A stretch of DNA of 64,000 nucleotides from Pantoea sp. alder81 (GTDB taxonomy: Bacteria; Pseudomonadota; Gammaproteobacteria; Enterobacterales; Enterobacteriaceae): contig NZ_JAIUDA010000003.1 in assembly GCF_020179835.1 (NCBI RefSeq), forward strand, positions 62,001 through 126,000. Reading direction: 5' to 3'. Made by a program: the position numbers and the translations under genes. Under the pieces are notes generated by a model. It saw only the letters and a program-made list of their open reading frames with translations. It ran no database searches and was not told the DNA's origin. Each line of letters starts with the position of its first letter. Within the stretch, counting starts at the first letter, position 1. Shown here piece after piece: positions 55,590 to 64,000 of this stretch.

Positions 55590-57962
55590 ATGAAAAAACA
55601 GATACCTACCCTGCTGGCAACCATGATTGGTGCAGCGCTCTACAGTCAGCAGACGTTCGCCGACGATCTTATGTCGCAATGTATGCTGGGCGTGCCGAGC
55701 TACAACCGTCCGCTGGTCAGCGGCGACACCAATTCGTTGCCTGTCACCATCAACTCTGACTCGGCCAAAGGTAACTACCCGAATGACGCGGTGTTTACGG
55801 GCAATGTTGATGTGCAGCAGGGCAATAGCCGCTTGCGTGCCGATGAGATGCAACTGCATCAGCGCCAGCAGGATGGACAGACAACGCCGGTGCGTACCGT
55901 AGATGCGCTGGGTAATGTGCACTATGACGACAACCAGGTCATCCTGAAAGGTCCTAAAGCGTGGTCCAATCTGAACACCAAAGACACCAACGTGTGGAAC
56001 GGTGATTACCAGATGGTGGGCCGTCAGGGCCGCGGCGTTGCCGATCAGATGAAACTGCGTGGCGACAACCGTTATACCATTCTGGAAAACGGCAGCTTCA
56101 CCTCTTGCCTGCCCGGCTCTAATAGCTGGAGCGTGGTGGGTTCCGAGGTGATTCAGGACCGCCAGGAAGAAGTGGCTGAAATCTGGAACGCCCGCTTTAA
56201 ACTCGGCAATGTGCCGGTGTTTTACAGCCCGTATTTACAGTTACCGATTGGCGATCGTCGTCGCTCCGGTTTCCTGATCCCAAATGCAAAATATGGCAGT
56301 AATAACGGCTTCGAATTTATGCTGCCGTATTACTGGAACATCGCGCCGCAGGCCGATGCCACCATTACACCGCATTACATGAGCAAACGCGGTCTGCAAC
56401 TGCAGAACGAATTCCGCTATCTGACCGTGTTTGGTGCCGGTCTGATGGAACTGGATTATCTGCCTTCAGATAAGCAGTACGACAACGATAAAGCGGTGCG
56501 TGGCATCGCCGAAAATGATAACTCAGATCGCTGGCTGTTCTACTGGCAGCATGCCGGCGTCTACGAGCAGCACTGGCGCTTCAACGCCAACTACACCAAG
56601 GTGAGCGACCCGTATTACTTCAACGATCTCGACTCGAAGTATTACAACTCTACTGACGGTTACGCGACGCAGAAGTTTAGCTTTGGCTACGCAGACACCA
56701 ACTGGGATGCGACGCTATCGACTAAAGACTTCCAGGTGTTTGGCAGTACCAGCACGCGTAATATTTATCGTGCGATGCCTCAGCTTGACCTGAATTTCTA
56801 TCAAAACGACATTGGTCCATTTGATGGTCGTATTTTTGCTCAGGCCGTCAAATTTACCAACGTAAACAGCGAAATGCCGGAAGCCACGCGCCTTCATATT
56901 GAACCTACGCTGAATCTTCCGCTATCAAACGGCTGGGCTAGCCTCGATACCGAGGCAAAATTCCTTGCTACGCATTACCAGCAGGATGGCATCGACAATT
57001 ACAACAGCACGGTGGATGAGAACAGTGCGAGTGGGCAGCTGAAAAATTCTGTCAACCGTACCCTGCCACAGTTCAAAGTGGATGGTCGTCTGGTATTTGA
57101 CCGCGATATGGATTGGGAGCCGGGCTACACGCAAACGCTGGAGCCGCGTGTGCAGTACCTCTATATCCCATACCGTAATCAGAGCAGTATCTATCCGTAC
57201 GACTCTACCCTGCTGCAAACCGACTACACCGGTCTGTTCCGCGATCGTACTTACAGTGGTCTGGATCGCATCGCTTCGGCTAACGAAGTTTCAACCGGTG
57301 TGACCACGCGAATTTATGATAACGATCTGGTTGAACGTTTTAACGTTTCTGTGGGTCAAATCTACTCGTTTACCCCGTCTCGTACCGGCGTAAACCAGAC
57401 GAGTGATGAGGATGACACCGGCAGCCTGGTGTGGGCCGGCGATACCTACTGGAAAATCAGCGATCGCTGGGGCGCGCGTGGCGGACTGCAGTATGACACC
57501 CGTCTCGATAACGTCGCACAAGGCAACGCCATCCTGGAATACCGTCAGGATGCGGATCGTATGGTGCAGCTGAGCTATCGCTACAGCAGCCCGGAATACG
57601 TGGCGCAGGCGTTGAACAACTCCAGCTTGCTGACGAACCCGATCTACAAAAACGGGATTTCACAAGTTGGCGCAACCGCGAGTTGGCCAATTGCCGATGC
57701 CTGGTCACTGGTGGGCGGATATTACTATGATACCCGCAACAGTCGCCCTGCTGAGCAGTTAGTTGGCCTGCAGTACAGCTCGTGCTGCTACGCCATTCGT
57801 CTGGGTTACGAGCGCAAGATCAACGGTTGGGAAAACAACGACAGTAAGTATGACAACCAAATCTCATTCAACATTGAGCTGCGTGGTCTGAGTTCTAACT
57901 ATGGCTTAGGCACCAATGAAATGCTGCGTCAGGGCATCATCCCTTACCAGCGCGCTTTCTGA
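55590..57962 (+). CDS. lptD: LptD, LPS-assembly outer-membrane protein
   Basis: LptD (Imp) with LptE inserts lipopolysaccharide into the outer leaflet of the outer membrane. It has 790 residues. The signal peptide is about 24 residues, ending QTFA/DD. The first mature cysteine is Cys31, and the paired cysteines [14 protein letters not shown] near 730, with one near 175 (SCLPGS), complete the four used for disulfides. The N-terminal OstA domain (about 40-190) precedes a large beta-barrel. It starts the lptD-surA-pdxA-rsmA-apaG-apaH cluster. Confidence 0.97.
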   Translation: MKKQIPTLLATMIGAALYSQQTFADDLMSQCMLGVPSYNRPLVSGDTNSLPVTINSDSAKGNYPNDAVFTGNVDVQQGNSRLRADEMQLHQRQQDGQTTPVRTVDALGNVHYDDNQVILKGPKAWSNLNTKDTNVWNGDYQMVGRQGRGVADQMKLRGDNRYTILENGSFTSCLPGSNSWSVVGSEVIQDRQEEVAEIWNARFKLGNVPVFYSPYLQLPIGDRRRSGFLIPNAKYGSNNGFEFMLPYYWNIAPQADATITPHYMSKRGLQLQNEFRYLTVFGAGLMELDYLPSDKQYDNDKAVRGIAENDNSDRWLFYWQHAGVYEQHWRFNANYTKVSDPYYFNDLDSKYYNSTDGYATQKFSFGYADTNWDATLSTKDFQVFGSTSTRNIYRAMPQLDLNFYQNDIGPFDGRIFAQAVKFTNVNSEMPEATRLHIEPTLNLPLSNGWASLDTEAKFLATHYQQDGIDNYNSTVDENSASGQLKNSVNRTLPQFKVDGRLVFDRDMDWEPGYTQTLEPRVQYLYIPYRNQSSIYPYDSTLLQTDYTGLFRDRTYSGLDRIASANEVSTGVTTRIYDNDLVERFNVSVGQIYSFTPSRTGVNQTSDEDDTGSLVWAGDTYWKISDRWGARGGLQYDTRLDNVAQGNAILEYRQDADRMVQLSYRYSSPEYVAQALNNSSLLTNPIYKNGISQVGATASWPIADAWSLVGGYYYDTRNSRPAEQLVGLQYSSCCYAIRLGYERKINGWENNDSKYDNQISFNIELRGLSSNYGLGTNEMLRQGIIPYQRAF

Positions 57963-58015
57963 TGTTGTGATATTTGACAGGCTATCCCGCAGTGCGGAAC
58001 AACAATGGATAAAGT

Positions 58016-59311
58016 ATGAAGAACTGGAGAATGCTGATTCTTGGTGTGGCGATTACCGCTAACACTGCGTTCGCAGCCCCACAAGAGGTTGATAAAGTTG
58101 CCGCTGTCGTGAATAACGGCGTGGTGCTGGAAAGTGACGTTGATAACATGATGCGCACCGTGAAATCACAGGCGCAGCAGGCACATCAGCAGTTGCCTGA
58201 TGACAAAACATTGCGTCATCAAATCCTTGAGCGTCAGGTCATGGATGCCATCATTCTTCAGATGGGCGAGAAAGCTGGCCTGCAGGTCAGCGATCAGCAG
58301 TTGGATCAGGCAATCCAGAATATTGCCGCACAAAACAAGATGAGCATGGATCAGCTGCGTAGCCGTCTGGCCTATGACGGGATGAACTACAACACTTACC
58401 GTGCGCAGATCCGTCAGGAAATGCTGATTTCAGAAGTACGTAATAACGAAGTGCGCCGCCGTGTAACGATCCTGCCGCAGGAAGTCGATACGCTGGCTGC
58501 ACAGGTGGGTTCTCAAAATGCCCAAGGTACTGAGCTGAACGTCAGCCAGATCCTGCTGCCGTTGTCAGAAAACCCGACGCAGCAGCAAGTTGACGATCAG
58601 GAAGCGCTGGCGCGTCAATTGGTCGGTCAACTGAAAAGCGGTGCCGATTTCGGCAAAATGGCAGTGACTTACTCTGCCGATCCGCAAGCGCTGAAAGGCG
58701 GCAACATGGGTTGGGCGAAAATTGAAGAGCTGCCTACCCTGTTCTCGCAAGCGTTGAGCACCGCGAAGAAAGGCGACATCGTCGGCCCAATCCGTTCTGG
58801 TGTTGGCTTCCATATTCTGAAAGTGAACGACCTGCGCGGTGAAAGCAAAAACATCTCTGTGACCGAAGTGCATGCGCGCCATATTCTGCTGAAGCCTTCT
58901 CCAATCCTCACTGATGCGCAGGCACAAGCGAAGATCGAGCAGATTGCGGCTGACATCAAGAGTGGCAAAACCACCTTTGCTGCGGCGGCAAAACAGTTCT
59001 CTGACGATCCAGGTTCAGCTAACCAGGGCGGTGATCTTGGTTGGGCAACGCCTGAAATCTACGATCCGGCCTTCCGTGATGCGCTGTTGAAGCTGCAGAA
59101 AGGTCAGGTCAGCGAGCCGGTACACTCTTCCTTCGGCTGGCATTTGATTCAGCTGCTGGACACCCGTCAGGTTGATAAAACCGATGCGGCACAGAAAGAG
59201 CGTGCTTATCGTCTGCTGTTTAACCGTAAATTTGCCGAAGAAGCACAAACCTGGATGCAGGAACAACGCGCCAGTGCTTACGTGAAGATTCTGGACAACA
59301 ATGGTCAGTAA
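58016..59311 (+). CDS. surA: SurA, periplasmic chaperone and prolyl isomerase
   Basis: SurA escorts outer-membrane proteins, including LptD, to the BAM complex. It has 431 residues. The signal peptide has core [15 protein letters not shown], cleaved near FA/AP. The N-terminal chaperone domain spans about 22-165. Two parvulin domains follow, the first from about 172 with NVSQILLPL and [13 protein letters not shown], the second from about 283 with [11 protein letters not shown] and [13 protein letters not shown]. The C-terminal helix completes the chaperone core. Its end overlaps pdxA by 11 nt. Confidence 0.97.
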   Translation: MKNWRMLILGVAITANTAFAAPQEVDKVAAVVNNGVVLESDVDNMMRTVKSQAQQAHQQLPDDKTLRHQILERQVMDAIILQMGEKAGLQVSDQQLDQAIQNIAAQNKMSMDQLRSRLAYDGMNYNTYRAQIRQEMLISEVRNNEVRRRVTILPQEVDTLAAQVGSQNAQGTELNVSQILLPLSENPTQQQVDDQEALARQLVGQLKSGADFGKMAVTYSADPQALKGGNMGWAKIEELPTLFSQALSTAKKGDIVGPIRSGVGFHILKVNDLRGESKNISVTEVHARHILLKPSPILTDAQAQAKIEQIAADIKSGKTTFAAAAKQFSDDPGSANQGGDLGWATPEIYDPAFRDALLKLQKGQVSEPVHSSFGWHLIQLLDTRQVDKTDAAQKERAYRLLFNRKFAEEAQTWMQEQRASAYVKILDNNGQ

Positions 59312-60293
59312 TTACCGTGTAGTGATCACGCCCGGCGAACCCGCCGGGATTGGTCCCGATCTCACCGTTCAACTGGCCCAACGTGACTGGCCAGTTGAAC
59401 TGGTGGTCTGTGCCGACGGTAACGTCCTGCGTCAGCGCGCCAACCAACTTGGTTTGCCGCTGACGCTGCGTGATTACCAGCCCGGCGTGGCCGCGCAACC
59501 GCAGCAGGCGGGTACGTTAACGCTGCTGCAGGTTGATACCGCACAGCCCGTGACGCCCGGTGAATTAACCGTGGCGAATGGTCACTACGTGCTGGAAACG
59601 CTGGCGCGTGCCTGTGACGGCTGTCTCAACGGCGAGTTTGCCGCATTGATTACCGGTCCGGTGCACAAAGGCGTGATCAATGACGCCGGTATTCCGTTCA
59701 CCGGCCATACCGAATTCTTCGCCGAGCGTGCCGGTGGCGATCGCGTGGTGATGATGCTGGCAACCGAAGAGTTGCGCGTCGCGCTCGCGACCACGCATTT
59801 GCCGTTAAAAGATGTCGCTGATGCGATTACTCGCGACAGCTTGCATGAGGTGATCACGATTCTGCATCAGGATTTACAGCAGAAATTCGGTTTACCGCAT
59901 CCCCATATCTTTGTCTGCGGCCTGAATCCGCACGCGGGCGAAAGCGGCCATATGGGCCGTGAAGAAATTGATACCATTATTCCGGCGCTCGACGAACTGC
60001 GTCAGCAAGGTATTCAGCTTACCGGCCCGTTACCGGCTGATACGCTGTTCCAGCCAAAATACTTACAGCATGCCGATGCCGTCCTGGCGATGTATCACGA
60101 TCAGGGCTTACCGGTGCTAAAATTTCAGGGGTTTGGTCGCGCGGTGAATATCACCCTCGGCCTGCCCTTTATCCGGACTTCTGTCGACCATGGTACCGCG
60201 CTGGAATTAGCCGGCCAGGGCAAGGCAGAACCGGGCAGCTTTATCACGGCGCTTAATCTCGCCATCACTATGATCAAGAGCAGTAATGAATAA
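59301..60293 (+). CDS. pdxA: 4-hydroxythreonine-4-phosphate dehydrogenase
   Basis: PdxA oxidises 4-phosphohydroxy-L-threonine in the vitamin B6 pathway. It has 330 residues. The N-terminus [20 protein letters not shown] is conserved. The metal-binding histidines lie in FTGHTEFF near residue 136, [10 protein letters not shown] near 211 and [12 protein letters not shown] near 266, and [19 protein letters not shown] is near 289. The ATG at 59301 lies inside the end of surA. It overlaps rsmA by 8 nt. Confidence 0.97.
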   Translation: MVSNYRVVITPGEPAGIGPDLTVQLAQRDWPVELVVCADGNVLRQRANQLGLPLTLRDYQPGVAAQPQQAGTLTLLQVDTAQPVTPGELTVANGHYVLETLARACDGCLNGEFAALITGPVHKGVINDAGIPFTGHTEFFAERAGGDRVVMMLATEELRVALATTHLPLKDVADAITRDSLHEVITILHQDLQQKFGLPHPHIFVCGLNPHAGESGHMGREEIDTIIPALDELRQQGIQLTGPLPADTLFQPKYLQHADAVLAMYHDQGLPVLKFQGFGRAVNITLGLPFIRTSVDHGTALELAGQGKAEPGSFITALNLAITMIKSSNE

Positions 60294-61110
60294 TCGCGTC
60301 CATCAGGGGCATTTTGCCCGTAAACGTTTCGGGCAGAACTTCCTGAACGATCAGTACATTATCGACAGCATTGTCTCCGCTATTCACCCGCAAAAGGGAG
60401 AAGCCGTTGTGGAGATTGGTCCCGGCCTTGGTGCCTTAACTGAACCGGTAGGCGAGCGCCTCGATGAACTGACCGTTGTTGAGCTGGATCGCGATCTGGC
60501 CGCGCGTTTGCAGACCCATCCGTTCCTCGGACCCAAGCTGACCATTTATCAGCAAGATGCCATGACCTTCGATTTTTCGGCACTGGCAAAAGAGAAAGGT
60601 CAGCCGCTGCGTGTGTTTGGCAACTTGCCTTACAACATCTCCACGCCGCTGATGTTCCACCTTTTCAGCTATACTGGTTCGATTAAAGATATGCACTTCA
60701 TGCTGCAGAAAGAAGTGGTTAATCGTTTGGTTGCTGGACCAGGCAGCAAAGCTTATGGTCGCCTGACCGTGATGGCGCAGTACTATTGCCAGGTGATTCC
60801 GGTGCTGGAAGTTCCACCAGAATCCTTTACGCCGGCACCTAAAGTGGATTCAGCCGTAGTGCGTTTGATGCCTTACCCAGAGCCACCTTATCCGGTCAGC
60901 GATATTCGTCTGCTGAGCCGTATCACCACAGAAGCCTTTGGTAAACGCCGTAAAACCCTGCGCAACAGCCTTGCACATTTGTTTACTGCAGGTGCGTTGG
61001 ATGAACTGAATATTGATGCTTCGCTGCGTGCAGAAAATGTCACCGTGGCGCAGTTCTGCCAGCTGGCGAACTGGCTGGGCAATCATCAGGCTGAAAACCC
61101 GGAGAATTGA
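60286..61110 (+). CDS. rsmA: RsmA (KsgA), 16S rRNA adenine dimethyltransferase
   Basis: RsmA dimethylates two adjacent adenines, A1518 and A1519, in 16S rRNA late in small-subunit assembly; its loss gives kasugamycin resistance. It has 274 residues. The N-terminus [20 protein letters not shown] is the family signature, the SAM loop is [14 protein letters not shown] near residue 43, and the catalytic motif IV is [16 protein letters not shown] near 110. The C-terminal domain includes [16 protein letters not shown] near 211. Confidence 0.97.
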   Translation: MNNRVHQGHFARKRFGQNFLNDQYIIDSIVSAIHPQKGEAVVEIGPGLGALTEPVGERLDELTVVELDRDLAARLQTHPFLGPKLTIYQQDAMTFDFSALAKEKGQPLRVFGNLPYNISTPLMFHLFSYTGSIKDMHFMLQKEVVNRLVAGPGSKAYGRLTVMAQYYCQVIPVLEVPPESFTPAPKVDSAVVRLMPYPEPPYPVSDIRLLSRITTEAFGKRRKTLRNSLAHLFTAGALDELNIDASLRAENVTVAQFCQLANWLGNHQAENPEN

Positions 61111-61114
61111 GTGT

Positions 61115-61492
61115 ATGAGTGAACTGGCCCGCGTCTGTATTCATGTATTGAGTCAATATGTGGAATCACAATCCTTGCCCGACGAGGATCGCTACGTGTT
61201 TGCCTACACCATCACCATTCGTAATCTGGGACGCAATAACGTTCAGCTACTTAGCCGCTACTGGCTTATCACCAATGGCAACGGTCGTGAGACTGAAGTT
61301 CAGGGTGAAGGTGTGGTTGGTGAACAACCGCACATTGCAGCAGGCGGCGAGTATCAGTACACCAGCGGTGCGATACTGGAAACTCCGATGGGCACCATGC
61401 AAGGCCACTATGTGATGGTCGACGATGCAGGTGAAGAGTTTCATGTCGAAATCCCGGTGTTCCGACTCGCGGTGCAAACCCACATACATTAA
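61115..61492 (+). CDS. apaG: ApaG, Fn3-like protein of unknown function
   Basis: ApaG is a small beta-sandwich protein long known next to apaH; it has been linked to cobalt resistance and magnesium efflux in Salmonella, but its biochemical role is unclear. The ATG at 61115 gives 125 residues, the E. coli length; frames starting earlier lie inside rsmA. Conserved blocks are [14 protein letters not shown] near residue 25, [20 protein letters not shown] near 48 and [18 protein letters not shown] near 76. It starts 4 nt after rsmA. Confidence 0.96.
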   Translation: MSELARVCIHVLSQYVESQSLPDEDRYVFAYTITIRNLGRNNVQLLSRYWLITNGNGRETEVQGEGVVGEQPHIAAGGEYQYTSGAILETPMGTMQGHYVMVDDAGEEFHVEIPVFRLAVQTHIH

Positions 61493-61499
61493 TCCCCCT

Positions 61500-61520
61500 C
61501 CGCCCGGCCTGTCCGGGCGG
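61500..61520 (+). other. GC-rich hairpin between apaG and apaH
   Basis: CCGCCCGG (61500-61507) pairs with CCGGGCGG (61513-61520) around a 5-nt loop, just after the apaG stop and 24 bp before apaH. There is a TTTT only after CGCG, so it may act as a weak terminator or an mRNA processing barrier. Confidence 0.5.
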
Positions 61521-61543
61521 CGCGTTTTGATCGGACTGACGTA

Positions 61544-62413
61544 ATGAGTACATACCTGATTGGCGATATTCACGGCTGTTATGACGAGCTACGTGCGCTG
61601 CTGGCGCAGGTTAATTTCGATCCACAGCAAGACGAGCTTTGGTTAACCGGCGACCTGGTCGCGCGTGGCCCGGGCTCGCTCGATGTGCTGCGCTACGTGA
61701 AATCGCTGGGGGATTGCGTGCGCCTCGTGCTCGGCAATCACGATCTGCATCTGCTGGCGGTTTATGCCGGCATCAGCCGTAATAAACCCAAAGATCGCCT
61801 GACGCCTCTGCTGGAAGCACACGATGCGGATGAGCTGATCAACTGGTTACGTCGCCAGCCGCTGCTACAAGTGGATGAAGATAAAAAGCTGTTGATGGCT
61901 CACGCGGGTATCACGCCGCAGTGGGATCTCGACACCGCAAAACTCTGTGCGCGTGAAGTCGAAGCCGTGCTGGCCAGCGACACCTATCCGCTGTTCCTGG
62001 ATGCGATGTACGGCGATATGCCGAACAACTGGACGCCGGAACTGAGTGGGTTGGCGCGTCTGCGCTTCAGTACTAATGCCCTGACGCGCATGCGCTTCTG
62101 CTTCCCTAACGGGCAGTTGGATATGATCTGCAAAGAAGCCCCAAACTCTGCTCCACCGCCGCTGAAACCCTGGTTCCTTGTTGCGAGCAAGATCGGTAGC
62201 GAATATACGCAGGTGTTTGGCCACTGGGCCTCTCTGGAAGGCAAAGGGACACCTGAACATATCATCGGACTGGATACCGGCTGCTGCTGGGGCGGCACGC
62301 TGACGCTGCTGCACTGGGAATCGCAACGCTATTATGTGCAGGCCTCCAACCGTGAAAAGGCGATGGCAGAGAGTGCCGCCAGCGCGCATCCGCCTTTGAG
62401 TGACATGCATTAA
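61544..62413 (+). CDS. apaH: Diadenosine tetraphosphatase
   Basis: ApaH cleaves Ap4A symmetrically to two ADP and also removes Np4-type caps from RNA. It is a metallophosphatase of 289 residues (E. coli 280, the excess being at the C-terminus). The three calcineurin-type motifs are [11 protein letters not shown] near residue 6, [12 protein letters not shown] near 34 and [10 protein letters not shown] near 61, with further metal ligands in [12 protein letters not shown] near 119 and [11 protein letters not shown] near 225. It is the last gene of the lptD cluster, closed by a strong terminator. Confidence 0.97.
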   Translation: MSTYLIGDIHGCYDELRALLAQVNFDPQQDELWLTGDLVARGPGSLDVLRYVKSLGDCVRLVLGNHDLHLLAVYAGISRNKPKDRLTPLLEAHDADELINWLRRQPLLQVDEDKKLLMAHAGITPQWDLDTAKLCAREVEAVLASDTYPLFLDAMYGDMPNNWTPELSGLARLRFSTNALTRMRFCFPNGQLDMICKEAPNSAPPPLKPWFLVASKIGSEYTQVFGHWASLEGKGTPEHIIGLDTGCCWGGTLTLLHWESQRYYVQASNREKAMAESAASAHPPLSDMH

Positions 62414-62448
62414 AAAAACTCGTCCCATTAAGCGACATGTCATAAACA

Positions 62449-62479
62449 AAAAGCCCCGCAATGTGAGCGGGGCTTTTTT
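62449..62479 (+). terminator. apaH terminator
   Basis: AAGCCCCGC (62451-62459) and GCGGGGCTT (62467-62475) form a 9-bp stem with a 7-nt loop, with A residues before it and TTTTTT at its 3' side. It ends the lptD-apaH unit. Confidence 0.92.
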
Positions 62480-62590
62480 CATTCGCTTTAAATAATGATC
62501 CTGATATTTCCCGGTCGCTATAAATGGCGACACTACGACGAAATGACACGATGTTCGTAGGTTGCGCACTGATATGCACCGGGACAAGCA

Positions 62591-63070
62591 TCAACGGCGA
62601 TCTAAAATCTCAAAGCAGTAACTGTGTGAATTCTGCGCATCGGCGTCATGGAACTCACTAAAAGTCGACTGCCATTCATCCGGCTCGTAGTCCGGGAATT
62701 GCGTATCGCCTTCGACTTCGGCATCAATGTGCGTCAGATACAAACGATCGGCACGCGCCAGCATCTGTTCGTAAACACGACCACCACCGATCACCATCAT
62801 CTCTTCCACGTCGCCCGCCGCTTTCACCGCTTCGTCCAGTGAAGTGACCCAGGTGACGCCATCGTGCGTACCCGGCTGGCTGCTCACCACAATATTTAAG
62901 CGTCCCGGTAACGGGCGGCCAATGGATTCAAAGGTCAGACGCCCCATAATGACAGGTTTATTCAGTGTGTTACGTTTGAACCAGGCCAAATCCGCTGGCA
63001 GGTTCCATGGCATGGCGTTTTCCATACCAATAATGCGATCGGCTGCCAGTGCTGCGATCAGACTAATCAT
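62591..63070 (-). CDS. folA: Dihydrofolate reductase
   Basis: FolA reduces dihydrofolate to tetrahydrofolate with NADPH and is the target of trimethoprim. The ATG at 63070 gives [20 protein letters not shown] and 159 residues, the E. coli length; a longer in-frame extension upstream is unconserved. Asp27, Leu28 and Phe31 of the active site are present, as are the Met20 loop (ENAMPWNLP) and the C-terminal [17 protein letters not shown]. The cofactor segment reads [10 protein letters not shown], with Leu45 and Phe47 where E. coli has His45 and Trp47. It is monocistronic. Confidence 0.97.
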   Translation of the reverse strand: MISLIAALAADRIIGMENAMPWNLPADLAWFKRNTLNKPVIMGRLTFESIGRPLPGRLNIVVSSQPGTHDGVTWVTSLDEAVKAAGDVEEMMVIGGGRVYEQMLARADRLYLTHIDAEVEGDTQFPDYEPDEWQSTFSEFHDADAQNSHSYCFEILDRR

Positions 63071-63318
63071 GTTAAAAGACCTACAGGAAAAAAATTGGCG
63101 CAATGATACGTAAAGGCGAAAGTTTCGTCGATAGGCCGACCCCGCTATTTGCGTAAAGCTCCTATGCGACCGCATTTTTGTTATTGGACAGAGTTTTACA
63201 CCGACTTTCCCACCATAGTTGGGAATAGACGCCAGATTAATCCAGTAGAACGCTACAACTCAGGGTGAAATGAGGCTTTGACGTGATGGAGTGTAAAGAA
63301 AACCGCACTGTCTGCGAC

Positions 63319-63347
63319 AAAGAAAAACGGCTCCCTTAGGAGCCGTT
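63319..63347 (-). terminator. Porin gene terminator
   Basis: On the minus strand AACGGCTCC and GGAGCCGTT form a 9-bp stem with a 4-nt loop (63347-63326), followed by TTTCTTTG. It begins 10 bp beyond the porin stop. The remaining space up to folA (63071-63318) holds only the folA promoter region; I see no gene there. Confidence 0.88.
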
Positions 63348-63357
63348 GACACATCGA

Positions 63358-64000
63358 TTAGAAATCGTAGCGCAGACGCACCAGGTTCATGTTACCCAGT
63401 GATTTGTCGGTGCTTGAGGTGATCACGTATTCGTAATCCACCTGGAAGCCGTAATCGAGTTTGGTGCTGATACCAACGCCATTGTCGATACGCTTGTAGT
63501 TACGTCCATTGACGAACTCCAGACGGTCGCCCATGAAGTAAGGCTGGATAGACTTGACCGCGTACTGATCGATAGCAAATTTGTAGCCAGCGAAGTACTC
63601 TACGCCCCACGCATCATCGGCAAAGTAGTTGTTAACGGTGTTCTTCTTGGTTGGTGAGAAGTTCTGATACCAGCCAGCACCTGCAGACAGCGTCCAGTTA
63701 TCCGGGGTCCAGCTCAACGCGGTACCGTAGATGTTCTGATCGTAGTCTTTGCTTTCACCGGTGCCTGGGTTATGAATATCCGCACGGGTGTAGTTCCACG
63801 CGGTACCCCACGCCAGATCTTTGGTGATGTGATAGTTCACACCCAGTGAGCCGCCACCTTTACGCTTGTAACGCAGGCCGTTGCCCGGCAGGTAGTTGTT
63901 ATCTTCAAACAGGTATGAAGCGTAAACATCAACGTCGCCGAAGGTATTTTTGTACTTCAGCATCTTACGTGAACGGTATGAACCGTCGTAGTCACCGTTG
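63358..64000 (-). CDS. General outer-membrane porin (OmpC/OmpF family), 5' end outside window
   Basis: This is the C-terminal two thirds or so of a trimeric beta-barrel porin. The frame stays open to the window edge; the internal Met at 63963 is not the start. Alternating hydrophobic strands run throughout (for example GVEYFAGYKFAIDQ, QPYFMGDRLEF, LDYGFQVDYEYVI), and the protein ends in MNLVRLRYDF, with the terminal Phe required for outer-membrane insertion by BAM. It is in the Gram-negative porin family, but which paralogue cannot be said. In E. coli the kef genes lie at this side of folA. Confidence 0.85.
   Translation of the reverse strand, partial: NGDYDGSYRSRKMLKYKNTFGDVDVYASYLFEDNNYLPGNGLRYKRKGGGSLGVNYHITKDLAWGTAWNYTRADIHNPGTGESKDYDQNIYGTALSWTPDNWTLSAGAGWYQNFSPTKKNTVNNYFADDAWGVEYFAGYKFAIDQYAVKSIQPYFMGDRLEFVNGRNYKRIDNGVGISTKLDYGFQVDYEYVITSSTDKSLGNMNLVRLRYDF

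Noticed and set aside
61865-62587. A 240-codon minus-strand frame across apaH and its terminator.
   Set aside because: It runs through a strong terminator and a conserved gene on the other strand, with an implausible sequence.

Overview
The window is about 64 kb of chromosome from an enteric gammaproteobacterium of the order Enterobacterales. Protein similarity and gene order resemble the first minutes of the Escherichia coli map, but the accessory content differs: there is no araCBAD, no leuO and no sgrT, and a GH43 glycosidase and a general porin sit at the edges. This pattern points to the Erwiniaceae (Pantoea or Erwinia type). The genus is an inference and the species cannot be read from here. 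I see no phage, insertion sequence, CRISPR array, rRNA or tRNA.

Layout, left to right. (1) 1-9.5 kb: the end of a GH43 glycosidase, then ampE and ampD (wall-recycling amidase), nadC (NAD synthesis), ppdD-hofB-hofC (type IV pilin, assembly ATPase, platform protein), guaC, and coaE-zapD-yacG. (2) 9.5-31.4 kb, minus strand: mutT, secA, secM and lpxC, then the complete division and cell wall (dcw) cluster, transcribed mraZ-rsmH-ftsL-ftsI-murE-murF-mraY-murD-ftsW-murG-murC-ddlB-ftsQ-ftsA-ftsZ with many 1-8 nt overlaps. (3) 31.8-35.3 kb, minus strand: cra and ilvIH. (4) 36-40.9 kb, plus strand: the leucine operon with leader peptide leuL, an attenuator and leuABCD. (5) 41-47.5 kb: setA, the SgrS small RNA and sgrR (glucose-phosphate stress), then a TPP riboswitch and thiBPQ (thiamine uptake). 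(6) 47.5-64 kb: yabI, polB, rapA, rluA, djlA, then lptD-surA-pdxA-rsmA-apaG-apaH, folA, and the 3' part of an outer-membrane porin gene.

The genes form coherent modules. MurC, D, E and F with DdlB, MraY and MurG make lipid II. FtsW and FtsI polymerise it at the septum organised by FtsZ, FtsA, FtsQ, FtsL and ZapD. LpxC commits flux to lipid A while LptD and SurA build the outer membrane. IlvIH and LeuABCD supply branched-chain amino acids.

Most of the window is conserved core chromosome, and I did not find an undescribed multi-gene system. The points most worth checking are small: a SecM arrest motif lacking two conserved residues, an SgrS locus without SgrT, an empty AT-rich gap where leuO would be, a good NadR-type operator in front of nadC, two adjacent heptamer tandem repeats between hofC and guaC, and a terminator-shaped inverted repeat between ftsA and ftsZ that is oriented for antisense transcription.
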